Shown: piece after piece, positions 59,835-62,352 of the stretch
Position numbering within the stretch: the first letter of the stretch is position 1
Layout of the letters: every line of letters starts with the position of its first letter
Virus record (IMG/VR): IMGVR_UViG_3300050821_003061
Coordinates: 1-62,352 of that record
Reading direction: 5' to 3' (one strand)
DNA from: a virus
Length of the DNA: 62,352 nucleotides
Made by a program: the position numbers and the translations under genes
The notes under the pieces: model-generated
What the model saw: the letters and a program-made list of their open reading frames with translations, nothing else
The model's database searches: none
What the model was told of the DNA's origin: nothing

Positions 59835-60376
59835 AACAAGCAATCAGGTTGCTCTTCGCATCGATCATTGCCTATCTGGTTGTCGATTGGACTTTGCCGC
59901 CCGGCATCTTCGTCCTGTTCGGCGACACGGTGGCGGCGCAGACCACGCAGAGCGGCAATCCAAGCCCCGGACCAATAGGGGTCATTGGGGCAAACGTCGC
60001 AGTCTGCGATCCGTACAACCCGCAAAATTGCCTCACCCCGGCGGCTACCACGCTCGTCAATGCGTCGGGGACGACCGGCGTTGTCTCGGCGGGCATGGGG
60101 AATGTCGTCGGCAAGACCAACTACATTTGCGGCGTCGAGGTTGATGCAGTCGGCAGCGCGACCGGCAGCGTTAGTCCGATGACGCTAGCTGGCGTCCTCG
60201 GCGGCACGATCAGCTATCCGGGCTTCCAGGCTCTCGTCGCCCCAGGCGCGACCTTCATCAGAAATTACAACCCGTGTCTACCGGCCAGCGGCCCAAATAC
60301 CAGCATCGCGTTTGCAACCACGGCCGACGCCACAGGAACCGCAATCACCGTCATTTTATGGGGCTTCACCCACTAA
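59831..60376 (+). CDS. Secreted paralogue of the TolB-like protein's head module
   Basis: A 181-residue protein with a signal peptide (cleavage near VAA/Q). The mature part ('AVCDPYNPQNCLTPA', 'SGTTGVVSAGMGNVVGKTNYICGVEV', 'NPCLPASGPNT', 'FATTADATGTAITVILWGFTH', shown in parts) aligns along its length with residues 21-165 of the preceding protein. Conserved Cys pairs suggest disulphides formed in the periplasm. It overlaps the preceding gene by ATGA. Confidence 0.7.
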   Translation: MKQAIRLLFASIIAYLVVDWTLPPGIFVLFGDTVAAQTTQSGNPSPGPIGVIGANVAVCDPYNPQNCLTPAATTLVNASGTTGVVSAGMGNVVGKTNYICGVEVDAVGSATGSVSPMTLAGVLGGTISYPGFQALVAPGATFIRNYNPCLPASGPNTSIAFATTADATGTAITVILWGFTH

Positions 60377-60386
60377 GGAGACAACA

Positions 60387-61046
60387 ATGGTCGCGCCAGT
60401 CGGCACAACCCAGAAATTCATCAACCCGCCAGAAGATAACTACGGCGTCGATGCGGTCTTCACGGACATCTACCAAAATCCGAACTTCGTCGAGCCGTTT
60501 GGCCTTGGCCTCGCAGCGATCGCGCGCGAAGGTAATATCTTCCGGCAAGTTTCGGTAGCGGGCATCAACCCAGGTGCGACCGGCGCGGACAATGTGTTGG
60601 CTGCCTTCGTGTTGCCGGCCAACTCTCTTGATATTGCCGGCCGGGGCATCAGCCTCACGGCATCAGGAAAGACCGGTCCAACGAATGCCACCGGCAAGCT
60701 CATTCGTCTCTGGTGGGGGGCCACGACGGCGGTCGTCGGGAGCACGATAAGCGGCGGCACGCTCATCGCCGATACGGGATCGCAAACGACGGTGAGCGCC
60801 GGCTGGCTATTGATGGCGAACGTCTTCAAGGCCGGCGCCGCCGGCTCCAACACGCAGTATGCGCAATGCACGGGCGCAATTTTAGGGAACTCGCACCTAG
60901 GGTTGGGCGCTGCCGGCGCGCTCGGTATTCCTCTATTCCCGACCGTGGCGGAAAACGCCGCGATCATCATCGCGGTCACCGGGAACGCGACGACGGCTGT
61001 CGCCGATATCGTCCTGAACTTCTTCGAAATCAACGCAATGAACTGA
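60387..61046 (+). CDS. Virion protein candidate, beta-rich
   Basis: A 219-residue Ala/Gly/Thr-rich protein beginning MVAPVGTTQKFINPPEDNYG, no signal peptide, preceded by AAGGAGACAAC. The composition is like the capsid-adjacent protein at 10539. Likely structural; no family recognised. Confidence 0.6.
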   Translation: MVAPVGTTQKFINPPEDNYGVDAVFTDIYQNPNFVEPFGLGLAAIAREGNIFRQVSVAGINPGATGADNVLAAFVLPANSLDIAGRGISLTASGKTGPTNATGKLIRLWWGATTAVVGSTISGGTLIADTGSQTTVSAGWLLMANVFKAGAAGSNTQYAQCTGAILGNSHLGLGAAGALGIPLFPTVAENAAIIIAVTGNATTAVADIVLNFFEINAMN

Positions 61047-61070
61047 TCCAACAAACAAAGGAGACACGTT

Positions 61071-61802
61071 ATGTCTGGAATAAATCGAATCAATATCAAC
61101 ATCCCGCCGTGGTCTTCACAAGCAGCGACATCGCGTGACGAAGCTATTTCCAAGCTCGTCGCCACATACACACTCGTTGGCGATTTCTATAAATGGACAG
61201 ATGTAAATTCAGGGTGGGGCACTTGGACATATTTGTTCATTGGGTATGGCTATCTTGATGGCATTCCGACAATTGCCACAGTTATCTGTTCTGGCATGAC
61301 TCATCCTCCTTCTGGTTCCCCCATTTTAGCGGCGGCTGATCCTGGTGTCGGTTCTAATACGTGGTCGGCGGTTGGCACGTTGCCTCAGATAGGCATATCA
61401 AGTGGCGGTGGCGGCGGCTGGGGGTCAGCGCCAAATCAGAATTCTAGTGGTTATGTCTGGAATATACCTGGCAATTCTTCGACCGCTGCGGCTGACTTTA
61501 CGGCAGCAATTGCGGCGGTAGCAGCTCAAATGCCGAACACTAACATTTTCAAAAACCTATTCAAGTATGTGGACGCGATTTCAGGTGCTTGGCAGGTTTC
61601 GTGCGTGTGGTTTTCACCTGGCATCGCCCCGGTTAGCGGCTCTGCGTCCAACTGGCCAAACAGCAATATGATGTATGTCGTCACTTGTTCCGGTTCGCCT
61701 AATCCTCCATCGGGTAGTGGGATACAGCCTGTGACGATGCCATCATTTACGCAGACGTTCACGACTATAACCGGCCCGCTCTCATTTGGACCAATGCGGT
61801 AA
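61071..61802 (+). CDS. Hypothetical virion protein, Trp/Ser/Gly-rich
   Basis: A 243-residue protein beginning MSGINRININIPPWSS; AAAGGAGACACG lies upstream. Repeated short motifs (SGMTHPPSGSP, CSGSPNPPSGSG) suggest an internal duplication. Bases here are more AT-rich than the surroundings. Function unknown; probably part of the appendage cassette. Confidence 0.6.
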   Translation: MSGINRININIPPWSSQAATSRDEAISKLVATYTLVGDFYKWTDVNSGWGTWTYLFIGYGYLDGIPTIATVICSGMTHPPSGSPILAAADPGVGSNTWSAVGTLPQIGISSGGGGGWGSAPNQNSSGYVWNIPGNSSTAAADFTAAIAAVAAQMPNTNIFKNLFKYVDAISGAWQVSCVWFSPGIAPVSGSASNWPNSNMMYVVTCSGSPNPPSGSGIQPVTMPSFTQTFTTITGPLSFGPMR

Positions 61803-61879
61803 CCGGCTCTCTTAGGTCGATCGATATCGTGCCGCTGGCTTAACAACCGGCGGCATTGCCATTTAAAAAGAGGGTTGAG

Positions 61880-62352
61880 ATGCCTTTCCCTTACGAGTCC
61901 GATCCATCGACCTATACACCAACATACGGCCCCTCCGGTCCGCCTGGGGTTTATCCTTGGGTGCCCGCTCCGTCCGGTGTTCAGAAAGCCGGTTTCACCA
62001 TCTCCAGTATCGAGAATGAGCAGCGTGATTGGCTACCTGGTAATTTGGGCGGCGGTGGCGCGGGCGGAGTGGGAGCCGGCGGCGGCGGGTCGTCAGGACC
62101 CGGGTATGCCGATGGGACACCCTTGGGCTTTTATAATGGCCCTGGCGCCGCGGATGGTGGCCCTGGCGCCGCGTCCGGCGGGCAGGTTACTCCCGGCAAC
62201 GCTCACTATTATTCCGGCTATTGGGCGGGCGTACAGGAAGCCCTCTATGCGTGTGCGATGCCAGGTAGCGCTGCGGTTGCCCATGCGGCTACCAGCGCGG
62301 CTGCCTATGCTTTTGCGGTCGTCGGCGCGGCGGCGGGGGTGTCTCCGGCTAA
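61880..62352 (+). CDS. Gly/Ala-rich protein, cut by the window end
   Basis: An open frame from the ATG at 61880 (after AGGGTTGAG) to the last base; at least 157 residues beginning MPFPYESDPSTYTPTYG. It has Pro/Gly-rich front and Ala-rich end (YACAMPGSAAVAHAATSAAA). It is incomplete at the window edge. A GCCGCTGG/CCGGCGGC hairpin lies just upstream (about 61830-61855). Confidence 0.6.
   Translation, partial: MPFPYESDPSTYTPTYGPSGPPGVYPWVPAPSGVQKAGFTISSIENEQRDWLPGNLGGGGAGGVGAGGGGSSGPGYADGTPLGFYNGPGAADGGPGAASGGQVTPGNAHYYSGYWAGVQEALYACAMPGSAAVAHAATSAAAYAFAVVGAAAGVSPA

Noticed and set aside
1-62352. Circular closure of the window
   Set aside because: No terminal repeat was found, and joining the ends puts the last open gene into a frame that stops after about 28 poor-looking residues. 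Circularity may still exist in the molecule but is not shown here.
1-62352. CRISPR array
   Set aside because: The only regular repeats are protein-coding (1432-1875 and 15979-17265); none has the repeat-spacer layout of an array.

Overview
The window is essentially one temperate tailed phage (Caudoviricetes) genome of the short-tailed, podovirus-like type. It carries a large portal, a scaffold, an N4-gp56-type major capsid protein, an adaptor, a tubular/stabilisation protein, several ejection proteins and a giant polyvalent protein. The sequence is GC-rich with strongly GC-biased third codon positions. GcrA-like and GapR/DUF2312-like genes and a tRNA-Val(CAC) fragment as attachment core point to an alphaproteobacterial host, probably Hyphomicrobiales (inference). 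The attachment core and integrase lie mid-window with phage genes on both sides, so this looks like an uncut (free, circular or packaged) form rather than an integrated prophage.

Layout. 1-3360: end of an appendage module (Ig-like fibre, repeat fibre with signal peptide, beta-helix protein). 3368-13077: portal, scaffold, capsid and neck. The capsid gene is split by a group I intron carrying a LAGLIDADG endonuclease. 13077-25461: tail collar, tubular protein, collagen-like fibre, GNAT enzyme, S74-tipped protein, ejection proteins and secreted fibre-like proteins. 25469-32449: a 2326-residue polyvalent protein (InPase-like, N6-methylase, SF2 helicase) that seems to hide a second gene in another frame; a clean terminator follows. 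32517-37988: beta-helix tailspike candidate, then lysis: an endolysin-holin fusion with a probable internal start, plus small membrane proteins. 37936-40373 (minus): ClpX-type zinc finger and LuxR-type HTH pair, attP core, integrase, excisionase. 40370-47287 (minus): leftward early operon of many small ATGA-coupled genes including a PD-(D/E)XK exonuclease, a nucleotidyltransferase-like protein, an HNH-AP2 endonuclease and DUF4326. 47288-47972: immunity switch with a repressor and a Cro-like gene divergently arranged around GCTAC/GTAGC operators. 47973-53888 (plus): rightward early genes (GcrA-like, GapR-like, RuvC-like, nucleases, MT-A70 methyltransferase, DUF1376 replication protein, sigma-like HTH). 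54291-62352: packaging (small and large terminase with a SleB-type hydrolase between), then a secreted TolB-like propeller and virion appendage genes running off the end.

How it works together (inference). The repressor holds both early promoters, and the same half-site sits in front of the LuxR/ClpX-finger pair, suggesting a phage-wide regulon. The leftward operon supplies recombination and integration functions; the rightward operon supplies replication and DNA modification. Late genes run rightward from the terminase. The strongest unusual elements are the capsid-gene intron, the nested gene inside the polyvalent protein, the lysis fusion, the secreted propeller, and the zinc-finger/HTH pair beside attP.
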